Below are positions 1 to 11,104 of a DNA stretch of 64,000 bases, piece after piece. The stretch is from Chrysaora quinquecirrha (taxonomy: Eukaryota; Cnidaria; Scyphozoa; Semaeostomeae; Pelagiidae). Within the stretch, counting starts at the first letter, position 1. Each line of letters opens with the position of its first letter. The position numbers were made by a program, and so were the translations under genes. The stretch lies in the NCBI GenBank assembly GCA_014526335.1, contig JACTAT010000040.1:5381905-5445904 (forward strand), written 5' to 3'. Below the pieces are notes generated by a model that made no database searches, was not told the origin of the DNA, and saw nothing but the letters and a program-made list of their open reading frames with translations.

Positions 1-119
1 GCAACGCTGCAACTGACAGTATAACAAACGGACAACTTCAAACTCGATTGGCCTATACGGAAATTATTCCTTATTGAGTTCAAGAGTCTTGTCATAATTT
101 ACGCATTAAACACGGAGAA

Positions 120-1103
120 ATAAACTAAAGAACCATCGAAACAATTGCTACAAAACAAAGGAACACAAAGTTTGTGGAAAGGGGGCAATATAGTAACCAG
201 ATTTCGTTGATTAGCACTTTTTATGGGCCTAAAATTGAATCTTTTCTTTTACATCACATAGTTTTGGTTTCTTATAGTATTTAACGTGTTAGGGATAAGA
301 AAAAACCATCAAAACAATGCTGCAAAACAAAGGAACACAAAGTTTGTGGAAAGGGGGCAATATAGTAACCAGATTTCGTTGATTAGCACTTTTTATGGCC
401 CTAAAATTGAATTTTTTCTTTTACATCACATAGTTTTGGTTTCTTATAGTATTTAACGTGTTAGGGATCTGAAAAAACCATCAAAACAATGCTGCAAAAC
501 AAAGGAACACAAAGTTTGTGGAGAGGAGGCAATATAGTAACCAGATTTCGTTGATTAGCACTTTTTATGGGCCTAAAATTGAACTTTTTCTTTTACATCA
601 CATAGTTTTGGTTTCTTATAGTATTTAACGTGTTAGGGATAAGAAAAAACCACCAAAACAATGCTGCAAAACAAAGGAACACAAAGTTGGTGGAAAGGGG
701 GCAATATAGTAACCAGATTTCGTTGATTAGCACTTTTTATAGGGCCTAAAATTGAATTTTTTCTTTTACATCACATAGTTTTGGTTTCTTATAGTATTTA
801 ACGTGTTAGGGATAAGAAAAAACCATCAAAACAATGCTGCAAAACAAAGGAACACAAAGTTTGTGGAAAGGGGCAATATTGTAACCAGATTTCGTTGATT
901 AGCACTTTTTATGGGCCTAAAATTGAATTTTTTCTTTTACATCACATAGTTTTGGTTTCTTATAGTATTTAACGTGTGAGGGATAAGAAAAAACCATCAA
1001 AACAATGCTACAAAACAAAGGAACACAAAGTTTGTGAAAAGGGGGCAAGATTGTTACCAGATTTCGCTGATTATCACTTTTTATGGGCCTAAAATTGAAT
1101 TTT
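120..1103. repeat. tandem repeat, ~171-bp unit, about six copies
   Basis: The motif AACAAAGGAACACAAAG followed by AGATTTCGTTGATTAGCAC and CATCACATAGTTTTGG recurs at about 171-bp spacing, near 131, 302, 473, 646, 818 and 989. Copies differ by scattered substitutions and single-base indels. The array ends abruptly at about 1103 within AAAATTGAATTTTCC. No convincing gene is present; short open frames here simply follow the repeat. Confidence 0.9.
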
Positions 1104-1896
1104 CCGCCCGAAGATCGCAAGTTTTTAGGCTGACTAAAGGTACGGTCCGCAGAAGTGTCCTATTTACCCAAAAAAATTCCGTGGCTTGACAATGTTGTGA
1201 TTCGAAGATAAAATAAGAAAAATGTACTAAGTGTTTCGCCGCTGCCAAGCATTAGACGGGTTAGTTTTTAGACTACGGTAAGTTCTGCCATCCATTCAAA
1301 AGGATTGCGTGCCTGTCACATACAAAAATTTGGCTTTTTACGAATTTTCGTATGGGTGTGATGCCAATATCGTTCGTAGAGCTTAGGAGATAGGATTAGA
1401 CAGCATGTTCCTACCAACATTCGCCAACACAGGGGAGCAACCACACTGTGACGCTAGGCAACTACCAGCCCTTAAGCATGATTCTGTCATTAGACAACAT
1501 TTACTAGACTACCCAGAGTGTGCGAAAAATTACAGCCAGGATTGCTTCGAATAATCGGCAGAGCTAGATCCTTGTTTCATCTCAGTGTTTTAGAATCTGT
1601 CCACATCAAAACCAAAAGGCCGGTTCTGTGTAGACAAAAAGAGTTCGTTTCCTCACTTGGACTCTTCAATTAGTTTTTTATCAATCATCCCACTGAATCC
1701 CCCAAGCTGATTGGTGTTTAAAAACAATGCCAATTTCAGTTTCTCTTTCTGAAGATGGGTGCATTTTGAGCCGCATCTGGGTATCAATTCTGCTCTGGTT
1801 CATTGTTTCGGTCTGTCTCTGACGTTCATACTCTGAGGAGTGTCAGACGAAAAAAACCTTTTAAGTATGCCCACAAATTTTCCGCTGTTCATCGCA
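1104..1896. other. unassigned stretch, no gene seen
   Basis: No long open frame, splice-flanked exon, RNA gene or clear repeat was recognised here. Confidence 0.5.
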
Positions 1897-1897
1897 A

Positions 1898-1948
<51 letters not shown>

Positions 1949-2002
1949 CATTATATTCATTATATACTATTATATATTATCATATTATTATTATTATATA
2001 TT
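1897..2002. repeat. (TTA)n microsatellite with degenerate TTA/TATAT tail
   Basis: About 17 uninterrupted TTA/ATT units are followed by a degenerate ATATTATTATT tail. The isoleucine-rich frame it creates is an artefact of the repeat. The stretch from here to 2445 holds no recognisable gene. Confidence 0.9.
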
Positions 2003-2447
2003 ATCACTTTTGAACAACTTCGCAAATTTACGGATTTGGTTCAAAATTAGTAATTTGCGAAGCGACAAGCAGTTAAAGTGGCGGAGGAGGTCAGACACCC
2101 AGGATTTCCCCGGGTATTTCCCCCGAAAGCCCTAACATGTATCAAATTCTAAGGCATTTCTCACCCCAAAAATATGCCAACGTCTCTAACTTGTATCACT
2201 ATCACCCTTAAACATGCCTCGGCTGACACCTATTTCAACAAAATCAAACAAAAATTTCGTTTTCTTCTGAAAATTAAAGAAATCTGGGCTTAATGTGAAT
2301 TTTATTAAGTTTTCATGGGTCAGCCCCAAAACATACATATGTTTCTAATCGGCACTTCAGAAAATATATTATATGCCATTTTTGATATCCAAAATCTCTC
2401 TGGCCCCCGTTACCTATTCATAGTGAGTACCCCTCATTTTAACCGTA

Positions 2448-2815
2448 CACGTTTTTTTTTATAAGAACAAAGTATATAAGAACATAAGGCTTCAGAGGCT
2501 GAAAAGTTAAGAACATGCTAAGAACATTGCAAGGCTTTATGAAGCTAGAAACAAATGAAAATTTACTTTCTTAAGTACGCTGTCCTGTTCTCAACTCTAG
2601 AAAACAGGTGAACTATCAATCACTGTGACTATATGTGAAATTTTTACATGCGCGTCCCTTTTCGTAGCAATAATCACCTAATTTTGAAAACAACAGCTTT
2701 TTAAAGAGCAAAAAAGTTAAGAACATGTTAAGAACATTTTGAGCCTTCTTATCGGAAAAATTAAGAACATTGCATGGCTTTCTTCAATTTCAGTGTTCTT
2801 ATAAAAAAAAACGTG
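2448..2815. mobile_element. 368-bp MITE, TA target duplication, ATAAGAACA-type termini
   Basis: Perfect 22-bp terminal inverted repeats start CACGTTTTTTTTTATAAGAA, at 2448-2469 and, inverted, at 2794-2815. TA dinucleotides flank both sides (2446-2447, 2816-2817), as in Tc1/mariner-type insertion. The interior repeats TAAGAACAT at least five times, matching the inner end of the terminus. The element abuts the coding part of the decayed NLR, so the original 5' border of that exon is lost or displaced. No transposase is encoded. Confidence 0.8.
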
Positions 2816-2817
2816 TA

Positions 2818-4659
2818 GTTCCTAAAATTTCTTGGCTAAAGAAAGTCGGGATTCATTTTCTAGATTTAATTAAAGATTACAGGAAAAGATGTATTCAAAA
2901 ATTACACCAATGGCATGTTCCCATTCTTAAATCAAAGATGGAATCGGGTAAAATTGTTAGATCTTTTGATTATGAACTGCGTGATCGAACTGAGTATAAT
3001 GTGGAGCTTGTTGTTGTAAATTCTATGTATGAAGAGCAAAGTATGGCAAAGGAGCTGTTTAACTATAGGAAGTTGGTTGGCTTAGCAGCAGGGAATAGAA
3101 TCGAACTAAAGGATTTGATGTGTGATAATGGCCAAAGGTATTTTATTCGTGGTTTTGCTGGGGTAGGAAAGACAACGCTTGCTGAATGGATCAACTTTGC
3201 ATGGGCTAATAATGATCTGTACAGTGATATATTTGACTTTGTGTTTCTGGTAAGATGTAGGGACTTGCGTTTATACAAGGGGAAGACAATCGATGAATTT
3301 TGGCATGATAATTTTGGCGTAAAGATTGAGGACGTGCGCGGTATAGGCAACCGAATCCTTTTGATTGTCGATGGTATAGACGAAATAGATGACTTCGGAA
3401 AACAGTTAAGTGAGGTAACAATTTTAAGAAATTTGCTTGATAAAGATTTTGACCCTCTTTTGGTCATTCTACAATCATAACTGGAAGACCACATAAACAA
3501 GAAGATCTGTTGAAACATCAAAATCTAACAGGAAAAGTACAAACATTGGAAATTTTTGGCTTTCTGAAAAGAAATTGAAGAGTTTGTTCGGAATTTTTAA
3601 GTGGAAACCAAAACATTCAAAGAAAAATTTTGGATGCTCTTGAAAACGACCCAGGTCTGGACGTTTTAAGCACCATTCCACAATACCTACAGATCATTTG
3701 CTATGTATTAGCATTTAAAGGAAGAGGCATAGAGATAACCAGGTTGACCCCTCTCTACATATGGGTTGTCGTTTCTTTTTTAACACAGCACCTTGAAAAG
3801 TATTCAGAAAAAAACGGTATTCGATATCTTAAATGACGAAAGGGTGTCAACATGTATCAAACTGATTGCAGATGTGGCCTACAATCTCCTTCTAGAACAT
3901 AAAATTGTCTTTAATAAAGACCAGTTCAGTGAAATCGATAATAAATTCAATAGTAACTCAAGAGAGAAGGAAGTACTTGAAATTTTCATAAACAAAAAGA
4001 AACGGAATTTGGGTACGACTATGAATTCAAACATCTTACACTCCATGAGTTTTTTGCAGCAATTCACTGCTTGCGTGCTAATATCGATATTGATGAGCTA
4101 ATTGAGAAAGAATGGAATCAGGTGATTTTGTTTGTGGTTGGGTTTTATCTGTTGCACGACAAAATCAGGATTCTGATATTTTATTTCTTTTCTTTCGTCG
4201 TGCGTCGAATTTGATAAACCACCGGACAAGACATCTCTCATTTTAAAATTAGTTCTCAAGGATAGACCAATAGAGAAAGATAATTCTTTTGGGTTCCAGC
4301 TTATTTACGAAGCGTTTGAAGAGGACGAACAAATTGACGAACAATTTGTAAAACAATTTATTTCAATACCCAAAGCGTTCCTTTTTATGCCGTTAACAAT
4401 TCTAACTATTTTTCACCTGTTACATTTTATCCGCTTGGTGCGAAATTGTAAGTTGACCGATCTGCTTGCTGATAGAGGAATTGCTATTGTAAGTTCGACT
4501 TTTTCCATATCTGAGCAAGCAATGGATCTGCTATCTCATTTGCATTTATTTCGAAAGGTTGAATTGATTTCCATTGAGGGAATTACTACTGATCATATAA
4601 AATCTCTTAAGAGTGGAATAATAAAAGATGAATCAAAATTACTACATTTATGTTATTCG
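2818..4659 (+). pseudogene. NLR-1: NACHT-domain NOD-like receptor remnant, 5' part
   Basis: The first frame (to 3480) encodes a NACHT NTPase: P-loop GFAGVGKT near 3151-3174 and Walker B ILLIVDGIDEID near 3355-3390. The frame then breaks near 3475 at what should lead into a GRPH sensor motif, again near 3585 and near 3830, with more breaks after 4010. Conserved pieces continue in shifted frames: VLSTIPQYLQIICYVLAF (about 3660-3710), FKHLTLHEFFAA (about 4025-4060) and an LRR-like stretch at 4387-4659. Family knowledge: NACHT proteins are ATP-driven oligomerising sensors of innate immunity. Several frameshifts plus an inserted transposon make this a pseudogene. A MITE lies directly 5', so the N-terminal exon cannot be seen. 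Confidence 0.85.
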
Positions 4660-4679
4660 GGCTATTTCTAAAATCAAGA

Positions 4680-4945
4680 ACAACGGGAACATGAGGAACA
4701 AAGTAGGAACATGAGGAACAAGGCGGGAACAAAGTAGGAACATGAGGAACAAAGTAGGAACATGAGGAACAAGGCATGGGAACAAAGAACATGAGGAACA
4801 TGGGAAAATGAGGAACAAGGAACATGAGGAACAAGACAGAGGGAACAAAGGCGGGAACATGAGGAACAAGGCGGGAACAAAGCGGAACATGAGGAACAAG
4901 AGTAGGAACATGAGGAACAAAGTGAGTCAGGAACAAAGTGGAACA
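4680..4945. repeat. left-arm minisatellite of element A (GGAACATGAGGAACAAAG)
   Basis: About 260 bp of degenerate GGAACATGAGGAACAAAG modules, the reverse complement of the array at 5690-8700. It lies just inside the left terminus of element A and makes the two arms inverted relative to each other. Confidence 0.85.
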
Positions 4946-5689
4946 TGAAAAGACTTAATCTTAGACTTATTACACGAGTTTCAGTGTAATAAGCATTCGC
5001 AGCACCATATTTTGTTGTTGTTGTTGTTGGAAAGCTGCTCAAACGGTCAGTGTAGCGAATTGCTGTTGTTGTTCATGGTGAATTTAAGCAGGTCTTAAAA
5101 AAGCTATTGTTCAGCTATTAGCTTCTATTTGTATTAAGTCGAACATTGGACATTTTGCATTGAGCGTTGAAGCGTTGACGAGCTGTCTCAGAGTTGACCT
5201 GCGTCGCGTGACCTCGTTTCCGTTTGGCAGGAAAATAATATTCTAATATTAGATCTTTTTCTGGGAAGCTTCACGTGTCCTCATGGCCGGGTAACTTTAT
5301 CAGGTCAGGCACGTGAAGCTTGAAAACATGTTTCGTTTGCCGTCGATCCCAGCAAAGACGGACGTCCAAGCAAATATATTTTCCACAGAGCAGCCAAGAT
5401 TCGATATTTCGCAGGTGAAGGACAAAGTTCTGATCGGTAGGATTGTTTACCCCTTCTTTACTTTATAAGACAATACTTGCATTTATAAGGTACCTACTAT
5501 TACAACCGCCACAACTTTTAACTTCTAATAACTTCCTACAAGGACTTTTATAAGGTAAAAGTGGTGCAGAGTCTCATTGAATACTTTGAAAAAGAGAGAC
5601 CCTCTCTTATTAAAAGCACTTGTTCAAGTTGCAAACAGATTCTACTTCTGGTAATTTAGAATAAAATTTTTAATGACAATAAAATGTGA
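4946..5689. other. core of element A, no ORF; contains a 12-bp inverted repeat
   Basis: This is the unique-looking centre of element A. It has a (TTG)n run near 5012-5030 and a perfect inverted repeat AAGCTTCACGTG (5266-5277) / CACGTGAAGCTT (5310-5321) that could form a stem with a 32-nt loop. No transposase or other protein was recognised. Confidence 0.6.
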
Positions 5690-8600
5690 TCCCACCGTTC
5701 CCGGTCATTCAAGCTTCGTTCCCGTTGTTCCCCCTTCATTCCCGGTAATTCCCACCACGTTCCCCCTGTTCCTGCTACGTTCCCGCCTTGTTCCTCGTGT
5801 TCCCGCTTTGTTCCCACCTTGTTCCTCATGTTCCTTCTTTGTTCTCGCCTTGTTCCTCATGTTCCTACTTTGTTCCTCATGTTCCTACTTTGTTCCCGCC
5901 TTGTTCCTCATGTTCCCGTCTTGTTCCTCATGTTCCCACTTTGTTCCTCATGTTCCCGCTTTGTTCCCGCCTTGTTCCTCATGTTCCCACTTTGTTCCTC
6001 ATGTTCCCGCTTTGTTCCCGCCTTGTTCCTCATGTTCCTACTTTGTTCCTCATGTTCCTACTTTGTTCCCGCCTTGTTCCTCATGTTCCTACTTTGTTCC
6101 TCATGTTCCTACTTTGTTCCCGCCTTGTTCCTCATGTTCCTACTTTGTTCCTCATGTTCCCGCTTTGTTCCCGCCTTGTTCCTCATGTTCCCACTTTGTT
6201 CCTCATGTTCCCGCTTTGTTCCCGCCTTGTTCCTCATGTTCCCGCTTTGTTCCTCATGTTCCCACTTTGTTCCTCATGTTCCCGCTTTGTTCCCGCCTTG
6301 TTCCTCATGTTCCTACTTTGTTCCTCATGTTCCTACTTTGTTCCCGCCTTGTTCCTCATGTTCCTACTTTGTTCCTCATGTTCCTACTTTGTTCCCGCCT
6401 TGTTCCTCATGTTCCTACTTTGTTCCTCATGTTCCTTGTTCCTCATGTTCCTACTTTGTTCCTCATGTTCCCTTTGTTCCCGCCTTGTTCCTCATGTTCC
6501 TTTGTTCCTCATGTTCCCGCTTTGTTCCTACTTTGTTCCTTTGTTCCCGCCTTGTTCCTCATGTTCCTACTTTGTTCCTCATGTTCCTTTGTTCCTTGTT
6601 CCTCATGTTCCTACTTTGTTCCTCATGTTCCTACTTTGTTCCTGCCTTGTTCCTCATGTTCCTACTTTGTTCCTCATGTTCCCGCTTTGTTCACGCCTTG
6701 TTCCTCATGTTCCTACTTTGTTCCTCATGTTCCTACTTTGTTCCTCATGTTCCCGCTTTGTTCCCGCCTTGTTCCTCATGTTCCTACTTTGTTCCTCATG
6801 TTCCTACTTTGTTCCTCATGTTCCCGCTTTGTTCCCGCCTTGTTCCTCATGTTCCTACTTTGTTCCTCATGTTCCTACTTTGTTCCTCATGTTCCCGCTT
6901 TGTTCCCGCCTTGTTCCTCATGTTCCTACTTTGTTCCTCATGTTCCCGCTTTGTTCCCGCTTTGTTCCTCATGTTCCTACTTTGTTCCTCATGTTCCTAC
7001 TTTGTTCCTCATGTTCCCGCTTTGTTCCCGCCTTGTTCCTCATGTTCCTACTTTGTTCCTCATGTTCCCGCTTTGTTCCCGCCTTGTTCCTCATGTTCCC
7101 ACTTTGTTCCTCATGTTCCCGCTTTGTTCCCGCCTTGTTCCTCATGTTCCCACTTTGTTCCTCATGTTCCCGCTTTGTTCCCGCCTTGTTCCTCATGTTC
7201 CCGCTTTGTTCCTCATGTTCCCACTTTGTTCCTCATGTTCCCGCTTTGTTCCCGCCTTGTTCCTCATGTTCCTACTTTGTTCCTCATGTTCCTACTTTGT
7301 TCCCGCCTTGTTCCTCATGTTCCTACTTTGTTCCTCATGTTCCTACTTTGTTCCCGCCTTGTTCCTCATGTTCCCACTTTGTTCCTCATGTTCCCGCTTT
7401 GTTCCTGCCTTGTTCCTCATGTTCCCACTTTGTTCCTCATGTTCCCGCTTTGTTCCCGCCTTGTTCCTCATGTTCCCACTTTGTTCCTCATGTTCCCACT
7501 TTGTTCCTCATGTTCCCGCTTTGTTCCCGCCTTGTTCCTCATGTTCCCACTTTGTTCCTCATGTTCCCGCTTTGTTCCCGCCTTGTTCCTCATGTTCCCG
7601 CTTTGTTCCTCATGTTCCCACTTTGTTCCTCATGTTCCCGCTTTGTTCCCGCCTTGTTCCTCATGTTCCTACTTTGTTCCTCATGTTCCTACTTTGTTCC
7701 CGCCTTGTTCCTCATGTTCCTACTTTGTTCCTCATGTTCCTACTTTGTTCCCGCCTTGTTCCTCATGTTCCCACTTTGTTCCTCATGTTCCCGCTTTGTT
7801 CCCGCCTTGTTCCTCACGTTCCCACTTTGTTCCTCATGTTCCCGCTTTGTTCCCGCCTTGTTCCTCATGTTCCTACTTTGTTCCTCATGTTCCTACTTTG
7901 TTCCTCATGTTCCCGCTTTGTTCCCGCCTTGTTCCTCATGTTCCCACTTTGTTCCTCATGTTCCCGCTTTGTTCCCGCCTTGTTCCTCATGTTCCTACTT
8001 TGTTCCTCATGTTCCCGCTTTGTTCCCGCCTTGTTCCTCATGTTCCCACTTTGTTCCTCATGTTCCCGCTTTGTTCCCGCCTTGTTCCTCATGTTCCCTT
8101 TGTTCCTCATGTTCCCACTTTGTTCCTCATGTTCCCTTTGTTCCCGCCTTGTTCCTCATGTTCCTACTTTGTTCCTCATGTTCCTACTTTGTTCCCGCCT
8201 TGTTCCTCATGTTCCTACTTTGTTCCTCATGTTCCTACTTTGTTCCCGCCTTGTTCCTCATGTTCCCACTTTGTTCCTCATGTTCCCGCTTTGTTCCCGC
8301 CTTGTTCCTCATGTTCCCACTTTGTTCCTCATGTTCCTGCTTTGTTCCTGCCTTGTTCCTCATGTTCCCATTTTGTTCCTCATGTTCCCGCTTTGTTCCC
8401 GCCTTGTTCCTCATGTTCCTACTTTGTTCCTCATGTTCCTACTTTGTTCCTGCCTTGTTCCTCATGTTCCTACTTTGTTCCTCATGTTCCTACTTTGTTC
8501 CCGCCTTGTTCCTCATGTTCCTACTTTGTTCCTCATGTTCCTACTTTGTTCCCGCCTTGTTCCTCATGTTCCTACTTTGTTCCTCATGTTCCTACTTTGT

Positions 8601-8700
8601 TCCCGCCTTGTTCCTCATGTTCCCACTTTGTTCCTCATGTTCCTACTTTGTTCCCGCCTTGTTCCTCATGTTCCCACTTTGTTCCCGATGTTCCCGTTGT
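5690..8700. repeat. 3-kb TTCC-module minisatellite (51-bp higher-order unit), right arm of element A
   Basis: Modules are A = TTCCTCATG (9 bp), B = TTCCYRCTTTG (11 bp) and C = TTCCCGCCTTG (11 bp). They mostly follow A-B-A-B-C, a 51-bp higher-order unit repeated more than 50 times, with local variants near 6430-6600 and 8095-8140. Because 51 is divisible by three and no module creates a stop, all three + frames stay open for about 2.9 kb, each giving a 17-residue repeat (for example CSSCSYFVPHVPTLFPP). One frame runs on through the right terminus into the NLR-1 tail to 8978. This looks like a property of the repeat rather than a gene. Confidence 0.92.
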
Positions 8701-8729
8701 TCCTGATTTTAGAGATAGCCTGTTATTCG

Positions 8730-8978
8730 AATATGCTTGAAAACACAAACATTGACAAGGATACATTTGATGCTTTGATTGGTTGCGTCCCATACATTAA
8801 ATGTTGTCAATTCGATGAGTTAAACCGTGAACAAAAATATAATCTAATTGAAGAAATCAAGAGCTGCAGAAAGGAATCAAATGATCAAAGGAAATTTCGA
8901 TTTGAACAATTGCTGTTGGGGTCCCAAAAGGAAAGTTATGAAATTTATGAATTGAATTCAGTCAAAACTTCTGATTGA
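8730..8978 (+). pseudogene. NLR-1 C-terminal tail, separated by element A
   Basis: This encodes NMLENTNIDKDTFDALIG and onward, ending at a TGA at 8976-8978. It continues the LRR-like tail that stops at 4659: dropping element A and one 9-bp copy leaves the codon series in register (TCG then AAT). It is an acidic, LRR-type helix-rich tail and contains KCCQFDELNREQKYNLIEE. It belongs to the same dead gene as 2818-4659. Confidence 0.75.
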
Positions 8979-9118
8979 TTTTTACTTTGTCGTCATATTT
9001 ACTTTTTATCACCTTTTATTTGCATTTTTTATATGATTTACTACTTTTAATTTTAATACTACTAATTTATATTTAGATTTGCACAATTCTAATGATGAGA
9101 CATTATTTGTCCTTGCAC

Positions 9119-9493
9119 TCATTTTTTATAAGAAACTTATAAGAACCTACATAAGCCGTTTTCGTGGAGATCAAGAAACTGTTTTTGAATGGATTAGAAT
9201 AATGGCAGCCAGAACCTAAGAAATTTTATTCGTTTTGCAACTTCACAATTAAAATCCCTTTTCATCGGGGTTTCAAACATCTATTGACACTTCTTGTTAC
9301 TGTATCCTTTATTTTCTCAAATCTTGTTACTCAAAACTAATACCTTAGGCTATACTTGAATCGTTTCAGTATAATTTAGAAAAGTCTGCTTAGAAATTTA
9401 AGAACCTCTTCAAGAAATGTCTACCATGATTTGAGTGCCTAAGCCAAAAACTCCTACTATGATTTGTGGAAGAAAGTTTCTTATAAAAAATGA
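9119..9493. mobile_element. ~375-bp MITE, ATAAGAAAC-type termini
   Basis: A perfect 20-bp inverted repeat TCATTTTTTATAAGAAACTT occurs at 9119-9138 and, inverted, at 9474-9493. The interior has AAGAAA/TAAGAA motifs (for example near 9170, 9219, 9390). The layout matches the MITEs at 2448, 26650 and 46556, but no clear TA duplication is visible and the exact ends may lie a few bases further out. No coding capacity. Confidence 0.65.
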
Positions 9494-9559
9494 TTGTTGC
9501 TCGCAATATGGGCATTTCTTATATATATTAGGATAAATCATCAATGATAAATTGTTTTA

Positions 9560-10870
9560 ATTGTTTTAAAAGCCTTATATAGGTGTGCACATAACCCGTC
9601 TTAGATAACTTTACATATTCACTGTTTTCACACTATAACACTTTTGAACCAAGTTTATTTATACCAAGTTGACCCAGATCAATTCGATTACTTTGGATGA
9701 CAATCTTAAATAAGATATACAATCGATGAAAAATTGTTTTAAAAGTCTTATATAGGTGTGCACATAACCCGTCTTAGATTACTTTACATATTCACTGTTT
9801 TCAAACCAAAACACTTTTGAACCAAGTTTATTTATACCAGGTTGACCCTGATCAATTCGATTACTTTGGATGACAATCTTAAATAAGATATGCAATCGAT
9901 GAAAAATTGTTTTAAAAGTCTTATATAGGTGTGCACATAACCCGTCTTAGATTACTTTACATATTCACTGTTTTCACGCCACAAGACTTTAAAACCAAGT
10001 TTTTTTATACCAGATTGACCCAGATTGATTAGATTACTTTGGATGACAATCTTAAATAAGATATGCAATCGATGAAAAATTGTTTTAAAAGTCTTATATA
10101 GGTGTGCACATAACCCGTCTTAGATTACTTTACATATTCACTGTTTTCAAACCAAAACACTTTTGAACCAAGTTTATTTATACCAGGTTGACCCTGATCA
10201 ATTCGATTACTTTGGATGACAATCTTAAATAAGATATGCAATCGATGAAAAATTGTTTTAAAAGTCTTATATAGGTGTGCACATAACCCGTCTTAGATTA
10301 CTTTACATATTCACTGTTTTCACGCCACAAGACTTTAAAACCAAGTTTTTTTATACCAGATTGACCCAGATTGATTAGATTACTTTGGATGACAATCTTA
10401 AATAAGATATGCAATCGATGAAAATTGTTTTAAAAGTCTTATATAGGTGTGCACATAACCCGTCTTAGATTACTTTACATATTCACTGTTTTCAAACCAA
10501 AACACTTTTGAACCAAGTTTATTTATACCAGGTTGACCCTGATCAATTCGATTACTTTGGATGACAATCTTAAATAAGATATGCAATCGATGAAAAATTG
10601 TTTTAAAAGTCTTATATAGGTGTGCACATAACCCGTCTTAGATTACTTTACATATTCACTGTTTTCACGCCACAAGACTTTAAAACCAAGTTTTTTTATA
10701 CCAGATTGACCCAGATTGATTAGATTACTTTGGATGACAATCTTAAATAAGATATGCAATCGATGAAAAATTGTTTTCAAAGTCTTATATAGGTGTGCAC
10801 ATAACCCGTCTTAGATTACTTTACATATTCACTGTTTTCAAACCATAAAACTTTTGAACCAAGTTTATTT
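9560..10870. repeat. 173-bp satellite in a dimeric (346-bp) higher-order arrangement
   Basis: AGGTGTGCACATAACCCGTC recurs at 9581, 9754, 9927, 10100, 10273 and 10445, a constant 173/172-bp step. From the second copy, two monomer types alternate: one with AAACCAAAACACTTTTGAAC and ACCCTGATCAATTCG, the other with CGCCACAAGACTTTAAAACC and ACCCAGATTGATTAG. The alternation implies amplification of a dimer. No ORF of note. Confidence 0.9.
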
Positions 10871-11032
10871 TGATTAATCAATCTTCATCAATTCATCAGT
10901 TTGATAAGAGCGATTGACCAATCAACACGCAAGGAGATGGTGATGATGGAGGCTGGACATAGCTGAAACAAAAGAAGTCAAACGGGAGGCGAGCCCTTGG
11001 CTGTATGACTTGGAGAGTTACTAAGCGATTTT

Positions 11033-11100
11033 TATGTAAAGTAATCTAAGACGGGTTATGTGCACACCGACACAAGACTAAAACAATTTGTCATTGAATG
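11033..11100. repeat. inverted copy of the satellite leader
   Basis: AGTAATCTAAGACGGGTTAT then GTGCACACCGACACAAGACT is the reverse complement of the satellite segment, ending with CAATTTGTCATTGA. That mirrors TCAATGATAAATTG at 9541. The satellite is therefore bounded by an inverted pair about 1.56 kb apart, suggesting it lies inside a transposon. No target duplication was found. Confidence 0.6.
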
Positions 11101-11104
11101 TATC

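Larger units (their letters stand above)
4660..8720. mobile_element. element A: 4.06-kb Foldback/MULE-like transposon with minisatellite arms
   Basis: Termini are inverted repeats: GGCTATTTCTAAAATCA at 4660 and, on the other strand, GGCTATCTCTAAAATCA ending at 8720; the match continues through GAACAACGGGAACAT. A perfect 9-bp duplication TGTTATTCG flanks it (4651-4659 and 8721-8729). The left arm holds a short GGAACATGAGGAAC array; the right arm holds a 3-kb array of the same minisatellite in opposite orientation; the core (4946-5690) has no long ORF. Nine-base duplications with long repeat-bearing inverted arms are typical of Foldback elements and Mutator-like transposons. It is non-autonomous. 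Removing it with one duplication copy joins the NLR-1 frame across the site. Confidence 0.88.

Noticed and set aside
917..1120. 67-codon minus-strand frame
   Set aside because: Lies in the ~171-bp tandem repeat and is not maintained in the other copies.
4660..8720. hAT element (8-bp duplication)
   Set aside because: The flanking match is 9 bp and exact, and the termini lack the usual hAT CAGNG start.
5673..8978. Long frames of about 970-1100 codons in three + frames
   Set aside because: They exist only because the minisatellite modules contain no stops in any + frame; composition and repetition are not those of a protein gene.
9560..10870. CRISPR-like spaced repeats
   Set aside because: The whole 173-bp unit repeats, including would-be spacers; the genome is eukaryotic.
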